Origin: Bog-159 sp035499555
Lineage (GTDB): Bacteria; Acidobacteriota; Terriglobia; Bryobacterales; Bryobacteraceae
Length of the DNA: 64,000 nt
Assembly: GCA_035499555.1 (NCBI GenBank)
Contig: DATJYO010000064.1
Span: 124,001-188,000 of the forward strand
Direction of reading: 5' to 3'
Position 1 is the stretch's first letter. Every line of letters begins with the position of its first letter. Shown piece by piece: positions 34,486-42,192 of the stretch. The translations under genes were made by a program, and so were the position numbers. The notes under the pieces were generated by a model. That model was given only the letters and a program-made list of their open reading frames with translations. It was not told the DNA's origin and ran no database searches.

Positions 34486-37206
34486 ATGGACCAGGCGCAG
34501 GCGCACAAACCGCTGCACGTCCTTATCGTCGAAGATTCTCCCGCCGAGGCCGGCCGCCTGATCCAGGAACTGCGGCGCGCGGGCTACGATCCCAGCCACA
34601 AGCAGGTCGCCACCGCGGAGGCCATGCGCGACGCGCTTCGGGAGCGGCATTGGGACCTGGTTCTGTGCGCCTACGCGCTGCGGGACTTCGACTATCACAA
34701 AGCGCTGGCCCTGATGCGCGAGACGCGGGCCGCTGCGCCTGTGCTGCTGATATCCGACACGCCCGTGGACGAAGGCGCCATCTCTGCCGTCAAGGCGGGC
34801 GCCCGCGATATCGTCATGCGAGACCGGCTGTCGCGCCTGCCGCTGGCCATCGAGCGCGAATTGCAGGCGGCCCAGAACCGCGTGCGGCAACGCGAACTGG
34901 AGGCAGGCATCCAGCGCAGCGAGAAGCGTTTCCGGGCCCTCATCGAACACAGCTCGGACGCCATCTGCCTTTTGGATGCGGAAGCTCATATTCGCTACAT
35001 GAGTCCCGCGGCGGAGCGCATCTTGGGATACGCACCGGAAGAACTGGTAGGACGCAACGCGTTCGATCTGATCCTGCCGGCCGACCGCCCGTTGGCCGCG
35101 CAGCGCCTGGGCGAGATGCTGGCGCTGCCGGCGCAGACGCTGACCGCCCAGCTACGCCTCATCCGCAAGGACGGCGATCTGATCTGGACCGAGCACCTCG
35201 GCACCAACCTGCTGGGCGAGGAGAGCGTGGCGGCCGTGGTGGTGAACTTCCGCGACATTACCGGCCAGAAGAGTTTCGAGCAGAAGCTGCGCGAAAACGA
35301 AGAACGCGCCCAGCGGGAACTGGCGGAACTGGAGCACATCTATCATACGGCGCCCGTGGGACTGTGCCTGATCGGCGTCGATTTCCGGTATCTGCGGATC
35401 AACGAGCGCCTTGCGGTAATGAACGGGCTGCCCGCCGACGAGCACCTGGGCCGCACGGTGTCGGAGGTAATCCCGGCGGCGGCGCCGCTATTGACGCGCA
35501 TGCTGGCCCGGATCATCGGGTCGGGCAGACCGGTACTGGACTGGCACTTTCGCACGGAAAAGTCGCCCGCACGGGGGCCCCGCGATCTGCTGGCCAGCTA
35601 TTATCCGGTCCGGACAGCTTCCGGCGCCACGCTGGGCGTGGCCGGCGTGGTGCAGGATATCACCGATCTGAAGCGCGTCGAGCGGGCCTTGCGCGAGAGC
35701 GAGCAGCGCTTCCGCGCGCTGATCGAGAACAGCGCCGACGGATTCGTGCTCCTGGATGCGGCGGGCCAACTGCAATACACCGGACCGCCCGTCCTGGGAT
35801 ATCCGCCCCAGAAGTTCCGCGGGCATAGTGCCCTGGATTTGATCCACCCCGACGATCGCAACGCCTGGCGGGAAGCGTTCACCGCGTTCGTGGGCCGGCC
35901 CGGCGCGGTGCTCACCACCGAGCATCGCGTGCGCCACCAGGACGGCTCCTGGCGCTGGATCGAGGCGGTGAGCAAGAATCTGTTGCAGGATCCGGTCATC
36001 TCCGGCGTGGTGGTCAATTATCGCGATGTGACCGAACGCAAGCGGCTGGAGGAGCAACTCCGGCAGACGCAGAAACTGGAAAGCATCGGCGTTCTGGCGG
36101 GCGGCATCGCGCACGACTTCAATAATTTGCTGACCGGCGTTTTGGGCAATGCCACGCTGACCCTGGATCTGCTGCAGCCCGGCCACCCCGTCCGGCCGCA
36201 CATCGAGGAGGTCATCCAGGCCGCCGAGAGCGCCGCGCACCTGACGCGCCAACTGCTGGCCTATTCCGGAAAAGGGCGCTTCATCATACAACCGGTGGAT
36301 CTCTCGGAACTGACCCGCGAGATGATCGCCCTGGTGCGCGCATCCATCCCCAGAAACGTGGAACTGACCTTGAATCTGTTGCCCGGCCTCCCGGCTGTGG
36401 AAGGCGACCGCGGCCAGTTACAGCAACTGGTCATGAACCTGGCGATCAACGGCGCCGAAGCCATACCGCCCGAGCAAAACGGCACGGTGGTGCTGACCAC
36501 CGCCTTGCGCACCATCGCCGGCGATTCCACGGGTGAGACGTTTGCCGGTTCCGCGATGCACCCCGGCCTTTACGTCATGTTAGAAGTGAAGGACAGCGGC
36601 CGCGGCATGGATCCCGAAACGCAGACCAAGATCTTCGATCCCTTCTTCAGCACCAAGTTCTCGGGCCGCGGACTGGGATTGTCGGCGGTCATGGGTATCG
36701 TGCGCGGTCATCAAGGCGCCGTGACCGTGTCCAGCGTGCCCGGCGAGGGCACTACGTTCCAGGTGCTGCTGCCGGCCGGCGTCCGGCCGGTTTTCAGGCC
36801 GGCGGAACCTTCCGTGCGGGACAACCTGAGCGGCACGGGCACGATTCTGGTGGCGGACGATGAGGAAATCGTGCGGCGCGCGGTTCGCGGAGCTCTGGAA
36901 CGGCAGGGTTATCGCGTGCTCCTGGCCGCGGACGGGCAGGCCGCCGTGGACCTGCTGCGGTCGCGCGATGACGTGGAACTGGTTCTGTTGGATCTGACCA
37001 TGCCGGTCCTCGGCGGCGAGGAAGCCCTGCGTCAAATGCGGCTCGTGCGGCCGGACATCCGAATCGTATTATCGAGCGGCTACAACGAAGCCGAAGCTCT
37101 GCGGCGCTTCGCCGGCCAACAGTTCTCGGGCTTCATCCAGAAACCTTACACCGCCGCCCAACTCGCGGAAATGGTCAAGAGCGTGATCGGCGGCAGCGGG
37201 GACTGA
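34486..37206 (+). CDS. Hybrid histidine kinase: degenerate receiver, three PAS domains, kinase, C-terminal receiver
   Basis: 906 residues from the ATG at 34486. The N-terminal receiver (about 10-125) keeps the acidic pocket IVEDSPAEA and the Lys-like end AGARDIVMRDRLSRL, but the phospho-acceptor position reads LVLCAYALRDF where SDY is expected, so it probably cannot be phosphorylated. Three PAS domains follow (about 145-260, 290-410, 415-535). HisKA has VLAGGIAHDFNNLLTG; HATPase has LVMNLAINGAEA, DSGRGMDPET and GRGLGLSAVMG. The C-terminal receiver has an intact Asp in LVLLDLTMPVLGG. It is cytosolic with no membrane helix. It is convergent with the next kinase. Confidence 0.93.
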   Translation: MDQAQAHKPLHVLIVEDSPAEAGRLIQELRRAGYDPSHKQVATAEAMRDALRERHWDLVLCAYALRDFDYHKALALMRETRAAAPVLLISDTPVDEGAISAVKAGARDIVMRDRLSRLPLAIERELQAAQNRVRQRELEAGIQRSEKRFRALIEHSSDAICLLDAEAHIRYMSPAAERILGYAPEELVGRNAFDLILPADRPLAAQRLGEMLALPAQTLTAQLRLIRKDGDLIWTEHLGTNLLGEESVAAVVVNFRDITGQKSFEQKLRENEERAQRELAELEHIYHTAPVGLCLIGVDFRYLRINERLAVMNGLPADEHLGRTVSEVIPAAAPLLTRMLARIIGSGRPVLDWHFRTEKSPARGPRDLLASYYPVRTASGATLGVAGVVQDITDLKRVERALRESEQRFRALIENSADGFVLLDAAGQLQYTGPPVLGYPPQKFRGHSALDLIHPDDRNAWREAFTAFVGRPGAVLTTEHRVRHQDGSWRWIEAVSKNLLQDPVISGVVVNYRDVTERKRLEEQLRQTQKLESIGVLAGGIAHDFNNLLTGVLGNATLTLDLLQPGHPVRPHIEEVIQAAESAAHLTRQLLAYSGKGRFIIQPVDLSELTREMIALVRASIPRNVELTLNLLPGLPAVEGDRGQLQQLVMNLAINGAEAIPPEQNGTVVLTTALRTIAGDSTGETFAGSAMHPGLYVMLEVKDSGRGMDPETQTKIFDPFFSTKFSGRGLGLSAVMGIVRGHQGAVTVSSVPGEGTTFQVLLPAGVRPVFRPAEPSVRDNLSGTGTILVADDEEIVRRAVRGALERQGYRVLLAADGQAAVDLLRSRDDVELVLLDLTMPVLGGEEALRQMRLVRPDIRIVLSSGYNEAEALRRFAGQQFSGFIQKPYTAAQLAEMVKSVIGGSGD

Positions 37207-37218
37207 GCCCACCGGCAT

Positions 37219-39429
37219 CTATGGCAGCGTGAAAAAGAAAGTGGCGCCCTGCCCGGGCCGGGATTCCGCCCAGATGCGCCCGCCATGGCGTTCGACGACC
37301 CGGCGGACCGTAGCCAGCCCGATACCGGTGCCGGGGAACTCGGAGGCGTTGTGCAGGCGCTGAAAGGCCTCGAACAGGCGGCCGGCCTGGGAAGCATCGA
37401 AACCCGCCCCATTGTCTCGCACAAAGAATGTCGAGGCGGCGCCCGTCCGGGTGCCCCCGAATTCCACGCGTGCCTGCGCGCACTTTCCGGTGAATTTGAC
37501 CGCGTTCCCCAGCAGGTTGGCCAGGGCCACCTCCAGCAGACAGGCGTCGCCGTGCACCGTTAAGTCCGGCTGAATGACAAATTCCAGGACGCGTTCCGGC
37601 TGCGACTCGCGGGCCGCGGCCGCGATGCGGCGGGCGATCGCCGACAGGTCCACCGCGTCCCGGTTTAGCGGCGCGCGCGCGACGCTGGAGAATTCCAGCA
37701 GGTCTTCGATCAAGCGGCCCATGCGCGCGGCTTCGGAACGGACGCGATCCAGGTAGCGGCGCCCTTCGGTATCCAGCCGGCCGCCGTAGTCCTGCTCCAG
37801 AGCCAGGCTCCATCCGTCGATGCCCCGCAGGGGCGCACGAAGGTCGTGGGAGACCGTGTAGGCGAAAGCTTCCAGGTCGTGGTTGGCGGCTTCGAACTGG
37901 GCCGTGCGTTCGCGCACGCGCCGCTCCAGGTCCGCATTCAAATCGCGGATCTCCTGCTCCACGCGCTTGCGCTCGGTGATGTCGTTGAAGAACAGGGAAA
38001 CCCCTTCGGACGTCGGATAGCAGCGGGCCTCGAACCACGCATTCAACGGTTCGGGGTAATATGACTCCACCTGGACCGGGATGTTCTGCTCTACCGCCCG
38101 GCGGAACGCTTTTCCGAATGGGGAATCCACCGCATGCGGCCACATTTCCCATAGACTTCTGCCCAGCAGTTCCTCCGCCGTTTTGTGCAGCATCCGGGCC
38201 GCGGCCGCATTGACGTACAGATAGCGGCATTGCCGGTCAAGGACGTTGTAGCCGTCCGAGATGCTCTCCAGGACCACCGCAGTCCGGCGGTGGGCTTCCC
38301 GCAGATCGGCTTCCGCTTTGGCGCGCTCGGTGATGTCGCGGTTGATTTCCAGAATGCCCACCGGTTCTCCCGCGGTGTCCCGCTGCAGAACCTGCCGGCT
38401 CTCCACGGCGATGCGCACACCGTCACGGCGCGTGTGGACCAATTCCCCGTCCCAGCGGCCTGCCTGGCTCAGGATCGTATCGATCTGGGCGTTCGTTTGC
38501 GAAGCGGTGGTCTGCAGCAGGATGTGGGTCTTCTGCCCCCTGGCCTCCGCTTCCGTCCAGCCGTACATCTCCTGCGCGCCCGTGTTCCACCCCGTAACCG
38601 CCCGGTTCTGATCCATCAGGATGATCGCGTCATGCGAAAGATCGATGAGTTGCGCCTGCTGCCGCAAAGTGTCTCGCTGTTGCCGGATCTCGGCTTCCGC
38701 CGATTTTTGCGCGGTGATGTCCTGCGCGCACACCAGCACCGTCCGCTCGTTTTCCTGGAGACGGAGGGGGACCGTCGAAACCACCAGCCATCGCTGTTCC
38801 AGACGATCCGCGCGGGAAACCGCCACCCAACCTTCCACCCCGAAATGGGCGACACCATTGCGGACGGCGTCCAGAACAGACCGGCGGATCACGCAATCGC
38901 CGCAAGCGGGCCCATGGCCGCATCTCCGCGGATCGTCCAAAGCGTCCATGCATCCGAGGACGTCGCCGAGATCAATCCCGCATGCCGCCGAAACTTCGCG
39001 GCCGGCCGACTGCATCGCCAGCGGGTTGGCTTTGCGCACCCGCAACTGTTCGTCCACCACCAGCAGCAAAACAGGGGCGCTGTTCTGAATCGTGGCCAGT
39101 TCCAGAAATGCGGCTCGCTGCCGTTCGACCGAGCGGTGCAGCCATCCGATCAGGATGCTGGCACCTGCCCCAGTCACGGCCAGATCGCCCAGCCGGAGCC
39201 GCTCTACGGCGCCGGCAGCACCCAAATGCGTGCTGCCCGCCGCCAGCACGCAAAGGACGGTGCTGAGCAGGCCGGGTCCCGCGCCTCCAATCGCGGCGGC
39301 CGCCAGAATGAAGGGTACGAATGTGATGAGAGGGCTCAAGACCAGCGGATGGAACTGCGTGCGAACGAACTGCGCCAGCGCCGCCAATAAAACGGCTATG
39401 CCGTAGCCCAGGAAAGGCCCCCGGCTCAC
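37219..39429 (-). CDS. Membrane-bound PAS histidine kinase with Cys-rich first PAS domain
   Basis: 736 residues. Three or four N-terminal helices (about 5-105, DUF4118/MASE-like) anchor it in the membrane. PAS1 (about 115-235) contains the cluster CGHGPACGDC preceded by further Cys (ACGIDLGDVLGC), a pattern that could bind a metal or Fe-S cluster. PAS2 and PAS3 follow (about 245-365 and 375-490), then HisKA with YTVSHDLRAPLRGIDGW and a HATPase (LLGNAVKFTGK, DNGAGFDASQAG, GTGIGLATVRRVVERHGG). Its start overlaps the stop of the upstream receiver-kinase gene (ATGA), so the two are translationally coupled and likely a signalling pair. Confidence 0.93.
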   Translation of the reverse strand: MSRGPFLGYGIAVLLAALAQFVRTQFHPLVLSPLITFVPFILAAAAIGGAGPGLLSTVLCVLAAGSTHLGAAGAVERLRLGDLAVTGAGASILIGWLHRSVERQRAAFLELATIQNSAPVLLLVVDEQLRVRKANPLAMQSAGREVSAACGIDLGDVLGCMDALDDPRRCGHGPACGDCVIRRSVLDAVRNGVAHFGVEGWVAVSRADRLEQRWLVVSTVPLRLQENERTVLVCAQDITAQKSAEAEIRQQRDTLRQQAQLIDLSHDAIILMDQNRAVTGWNTGAQEMYGWTEAEARGQKTHILLQTTASQTNAQIDTILSQAGRWDGELVHTRRDGVRIAVESRQVLQRDTAGEPVGILEINRDITERAKAEADLREAHRRTAVVLESISDGYNVLDRQCRYLYVNAAAARMLHKTAEELLGRSLWEMWPHAVDSPFGKAFRRAVEQNIPVQVESYYPEPLNAWFEARCYPTSEGVSLFFNDITERKRVEQEIRDLNADLERRVRERTAQFEAANHDLEAFAYTVSHDLRAPLRGIDGWSLALEQDYGGRLDTEGRRYLDRVRSEAARMGRLIEDLLEFSSVARAPLNRDAVDLSAIARRIAAAARESQPERVLEFVIQPDLTVHGDACLLEVALANLLGNAVKFTGKCAQARVEFGGTRTGAASTFFVRDNGAGFDASQAGRLFEAFQRLHNASEFPGTGIGLATVRRVVERHGGRIWAESRPGQGATFFFTLP

Positions 39430-40844
39430 GCATCCCCTCCGGCCTGCGGGAACGACAACCGGTAAGTTGTGCCGGGCGGACCCGACCTTTCGACCTTGGC
39501 CGAAATCTGATCGGCGAACAATTGGACCAGCCGCATCCCCAGGGATCGCCGGGGCGCGCCGGCGGCGGCCGGTTCCGGAAATCCGGGACCGTCGTCCTCG
39601 ACCACGATCTCAATCGTGCCGTCCTGGTGCGCCGTCAGACCCAGCGTGATCCCACCCCCGCCCTGTGGCAGCGCGTACTTCAGCGCGTTGGACAACAGTT
39701 CCTGGACGATCATGCCGCAGGCCGTTGCGGTGTCGGTGGCGACGCGCACTTCCCTGCGGTCGAACGCCAGGTGCAGCCGGTCGGAATTCACCCCGTACGA
39801 GGAGAACAGGCTGATCGCCACCGTGCGCAGGTACTCGCCCAGATCGATGGTGCTGAGATCCTTGGCATGGTGCAGTTGCTCATGCAGTTGCGCCATCACC
39901 TGCACACGATCGCCGCACTCTTTCAATACCTGCAAAATGGCTTCGTCCTGCAAAATGCGTGCTTGCAGCCGCAGCATGCTGCAGATGACCTGGAGGTTGT
40001 TCTTGACCCGGTGGTGCACCTCGCGCAGGAGGACTTCCTTTTCGAGCAGCGAGCGCCGGATGCGCTCCTCCGCCTGGCGGCGCTCGGTAATGTCGCGGAA
40101 GTACACCGACAAACCCTCGGCGGAAGGGTAGGCGTGGACCTCGAACCAGCCCGAGAACAGATCTGAAAATGCATCGAAATGTACGGCCGTACCGGTTTGC
40201 GCGGCATGCTCGAACATACGCCGGAATACGTTTTCGGGAAAGTCGTCCCAGAAATCGCGGCCCAGCGCGTCCTGGCGCGCGCGGCGCAGAAGACGCTCGG
40301 CCTGGGCGTTGAGATAGGTGAAGCGCCAATCCGGCCCGAGAGTGAAGAAGCCGTCCGTGATGCTTTCGAGAACCGCGAGGAGGCGGGCATTGGATTGCCG
40401 CAGGGCTTCGTCGTCGCGCCGTTGGCGCGCGGCGAATTCCTTTTCGATCTCGCGCCGTTCCTGGCGCGCACGCAATTCGCGTACTTCCCGTTCGACGGCT
40501 GCGGCCAGCCGGTTGAGGTGGGCTTTGTTGAGGTAGTCGTGCGCGCCGGCTTTCATCATGCGGACGCCGACATCGTCGCCAATGGCGCCGGATACCACCA
40601 CAAAAGGTATATCGAGGCCGGACTCGAGGAGCACCCGCAGCGCCGCCGGTGCGTCGAAGCAGGGCAGGTGGTAATCGGCGATGACCACATCCCAAACCTG
40701 CGTTCCGAGGGCGGTGCGCATCTCGTGGACTTCCTGGACCCGGCGCGATTGCACGGCATAGCCTGCCTGCTCCAGGTGACGTACGACCAAGGCGGCGTCG
40801 CTTTCGTTGTCTTCCACCTGCAAGACCCGGAGTGGCCTGCTCAT
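39426..40844 (-). CDS. Receiver-PAS-HisKA_2 histidine kinase
   Basis: 472 residues from MSRPLRVLQVEDNESD, with GGGAGA upstream; longer open sequence upstream has no similarity. The receiver (about 5-120) is intact: acidic QVEDNESD and Asp in DVVIADYHLPCFDA. A PAS domain (about 150-265) is followed by a HisKA_2/HWE-type dimerisation box (LREVHHRVKNNLQVICSMLR, about 280) and HATPase (LLSNALKYALPQGG, DDGPGFPEP, RRSLGMRLVQLFADQ). Such kinases often feed general stress or light pathways. The intact receiver may accept phosphate from the membrane kinase encoded downstream with a 4-base overlap. Confidence 0.93.
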   Translation of the reverse strand: MSRPLRVLQVEDNESDAALVVRHLEQAGYAVQSRRVQEVHEMRTALGTQVWDVVIADYHLPCFDAPAALRVLLESGLDIPFVVVSGAIGDDVGVRMMKAGAHDYLNKAHLNRLAAAVEREVRELRARQERREIEKEFAARQRRDDEALRQSNARLLAVLESITDGFFTLGPDWRFTYLNAQAERLLRRARQDALGRDFWDDFPENVFRRMFEHAAQTGTAVHFDAFSDLFSGWFEVHAYPSAEGLSVYFRDITERRQAEERIRRSLLEKEVLLREVHHRVKNNLQVICSMLRLQARILQDEAILQVLKECGDRVQVMAQLHEQLHHAKDLSTIDLGEYLRTVAISLFSSYGVNSDRLHLAFDRREVRVATDTATACGMIVQELLSNALKYALPQGGGGITLGLTAHQDGTIEIVVEDDGPGFPEPAAAGAPRRSLGMRLVQLFADQISAKVERSGPPGTTYRLSFPQAGGDA

Positions 40845-41004
40845 CGCGTCTCCCGAAGCCGAGTCTATGCGGGCGCCGCCGGAGCCCCCGCCCCGCGAAA
40901 CCTGGTTCCCCATGATAAATCGGGCAGTTAAAGTGACGGAACCCGTGTGAATCCCGCGCCGCTGCCAGGCGCGAGCTTTCCGGACGCATGTTACGTTGGA
41001 GGCG

Positions 41005-41667
41005 ATGAAGCCACAGGAGGTTCTTGCTCGAATCGCCGGCATTGGAATCGTGCCGGTGGTGCGCACCGTGAGTGCGGAAAGCGCCATACGCGCCATCGAA
41101 GCTATCTACCGGGGCGGCGTACGCGCGGCTGAGATCACCATGACCGTACCCGGAGCCGTGCGGGCCCTGGAACAGATCGCGGATCAATTCGGAGACAAGA
41201 TCGTGCTGGGCGCCGGCACCGTTCTCGACCCGGAAACGGCCCGCATCTGCATGCTGGCCGGCGCCGAGTTCTTCGTCACGCCCAGCCTGAAGCCGGCCAC
41301 TATCGAAATGGCCAAACGCTATGCGAAAGTCGTCTGTCCGGGTGCGCTGACGCCGACCGAAGTGCTGACCGCGTGGGAAGCCGGCGCCGATGTGGTTAAA
41401 ATCTTCCCCTGCGGCAACGTCGGCGGACCGAAATACATCAAGGCGCTGAAAGGCCCCTTCCCGCAGATCGAGATGATCCCGACCGGGGGCGTGAACCTGG
41501 AGACCGCCGGCGAGTTTCTCAAGGCCGGCGCCTGCGCGGTGGCCGTGGGCGGGGAACTGGTGGATGCCAGACTGATACGCGAAGGCCGCTACGATCTGAT
41601 CGAGGAGCGCGCCCGGCAGTACCTGGCGGCGATCGCCAAGGCGCGCGCCGAGATGCAGGCCGCCTGA
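41005..41667 (+). CDS. eda: KDPG/KHG aldolase
   Basis: 220 residues from the ATG; GGAGG sits unusually close (2 bases) to it, and a TTG three codons upstream is an alternative. A class I aldolase TIM barrel: Glu in RAAEITMTV (about 45), FVTPSLKPATIEMAKRY, Schiff-base Lys in DVVKIFPCGNVGGPKYIKAL (about 135) and phosphate-binding PTGGVNLE. It cleaves 2-keto-3-deoxy-6-phosphogluconate to pyruvate and glyceraldehyde-3-phosphate in the Entner-Doudoroff pathway, which suits sugar-acid use. The companion dehydratase and kinase are not in the window. Confidence 0.93.
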   Translation: MKPQEVLARIAGIGIVPVVRTVSAESAIRAIEAIYRGGVRAAEITMTVPGAVRALEQIADQFGDKIVLGAGTVLDPETARICMLAGAEFFVTPSLKPATIEMAKRYAKVVCPGALTPTEVLTAWEAGADVVKIFPCGNVGGPKYIKALKGPFPQIEMIPTGGVNLETAGEFLKAGACAVAVGGELVDARLIREGRYDLIEERARQYLAAIAKARAEMQAA

Positions 41668-41690
41668 GGCCCTTCGGCTGGCGGCACGGC

Positions 41691-41840
41691 ATGTGCATGG
41701 AATGTTTCCGGAAGCGCTGGCCTCGCGGAAAGTGCTCGTCCTGCCAAGCGGCGCCGCAACTTCGGCAGTGGGAGACGTGCTGCTTCTGTCTGCCCCAGCG
41801 TAGCCGCCAAACGCGTTCGCCCGTCCCCTGCCGCGCGTAA
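41691..41840 (+). CDS. Possible 49-residue Cys-rich peptide (zinc-ribbon-like)
   Basis: Open frame starting MCMECFRKRWPRGKCSSCQA. It contains two CxxC pairs (Cys2/5 and Cys15/18), then CCFC (30-33) and a late Cys, separated by basic and Gln-rich sequence. The spacing resembles a small zinc ribbon. There is no strong Shine-Dalgarno (GGCGGC at best) and no family is recognised, so it may be chance in GC-rich DNA. It lies 23 bases after eda. Confidence 0.3.
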   Translation: MCMECFRKRWPRGKCSSCQAAPQLRQWETCCFCLPQRSRQTRSPVPCRA

Positions 41841-41948
41841 ACCCCGCCCTCTCAATCCCGGACGCAAATCCCGGCCAGGCGCCGCCGCAACCCTTCTGCT
41901 AAACTGCGCCAGGATTATCCGGATCGCACCCGTGCCGGTCCATGTTCC

Positions 41949-41979
41949 TTGACAACCGAATCAAACCCGCCTGTATATT
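41949..41979 (+). promoter_or_regulatory. Candidate distal dnaE promoter
   Basis: A perfect -35 TTGACA (41949-41954) is followed by TATATT (41974-41979, 19-base spacer), or by TGTATA with a 17-base spacer. Transcription from it would carry the inverted repeat 41990-42058 in a leader of about 205 bases. Confidence 0.45.
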
Positions 41980-41989
41980 GTTTTTGCAA

Positions 41990-42058
41990 AACGAACCCAA
42001 TCCGGATCAGGGCCCCAAAAAACGGGCTCTTGAAAACACAACACTTATTGGCTTCGTT
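41990..42058. repeat. Imperfect inverted repeat upstream of dnaE
   Basis: AACGAACCCAAT (41990-42001) and ATTGGCTTCGTT (42047-42058) are reverse complements at 11 of 12 positions, with 45 bases between. The inner part can pair further (GGGCC...CGGGCTC-like). Flanking bases read CAAAACGAACCCAAT outward on one strand and TACGAACGAAGCCAAT on the other. It looks like a palindromic dispersed element rather than coding sequence. Confidence 0.55.
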
Positions 42059-42192
42059 CGTACCAAAAACTGCGGGCCGGCGCGCCGTCGGGCCGGCCGA
42101 CGAACCCAAAACCCCGCCCCGCGGCTTCGCCCACCGCCCACTGTGTCGTAAAATGGAATCACCTCCCCGCAGACCACGTTTGAAGGAAGGCC

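Larger units (their letters stand above)
41668..42192 (+). other. 525-bp gap before dnaE
   Basis: It holds a possible 49-residue Cys-rich peptide (41691-41840), a candidate distal promoter (41949-41979), a long imperfect inverted repeat (41990-42058) and a nearer -10-like TAAAAT (42149-42154). The stretch 41940-42075 is clearly more A/T-rich than the surroundings. A 69-residue frame at 41942-42151 is probably only the translated repeat. Confidence 0.6.

Noticed and set aside
41942..42151. 69-codon frame beginning MFLDNRIKPACILFLQNEPN
   Set aside because: It runs through the inverted repeat and an A/T-rich island, has no ribosome-binding site and no similarity, so it is treated as translated repeat.
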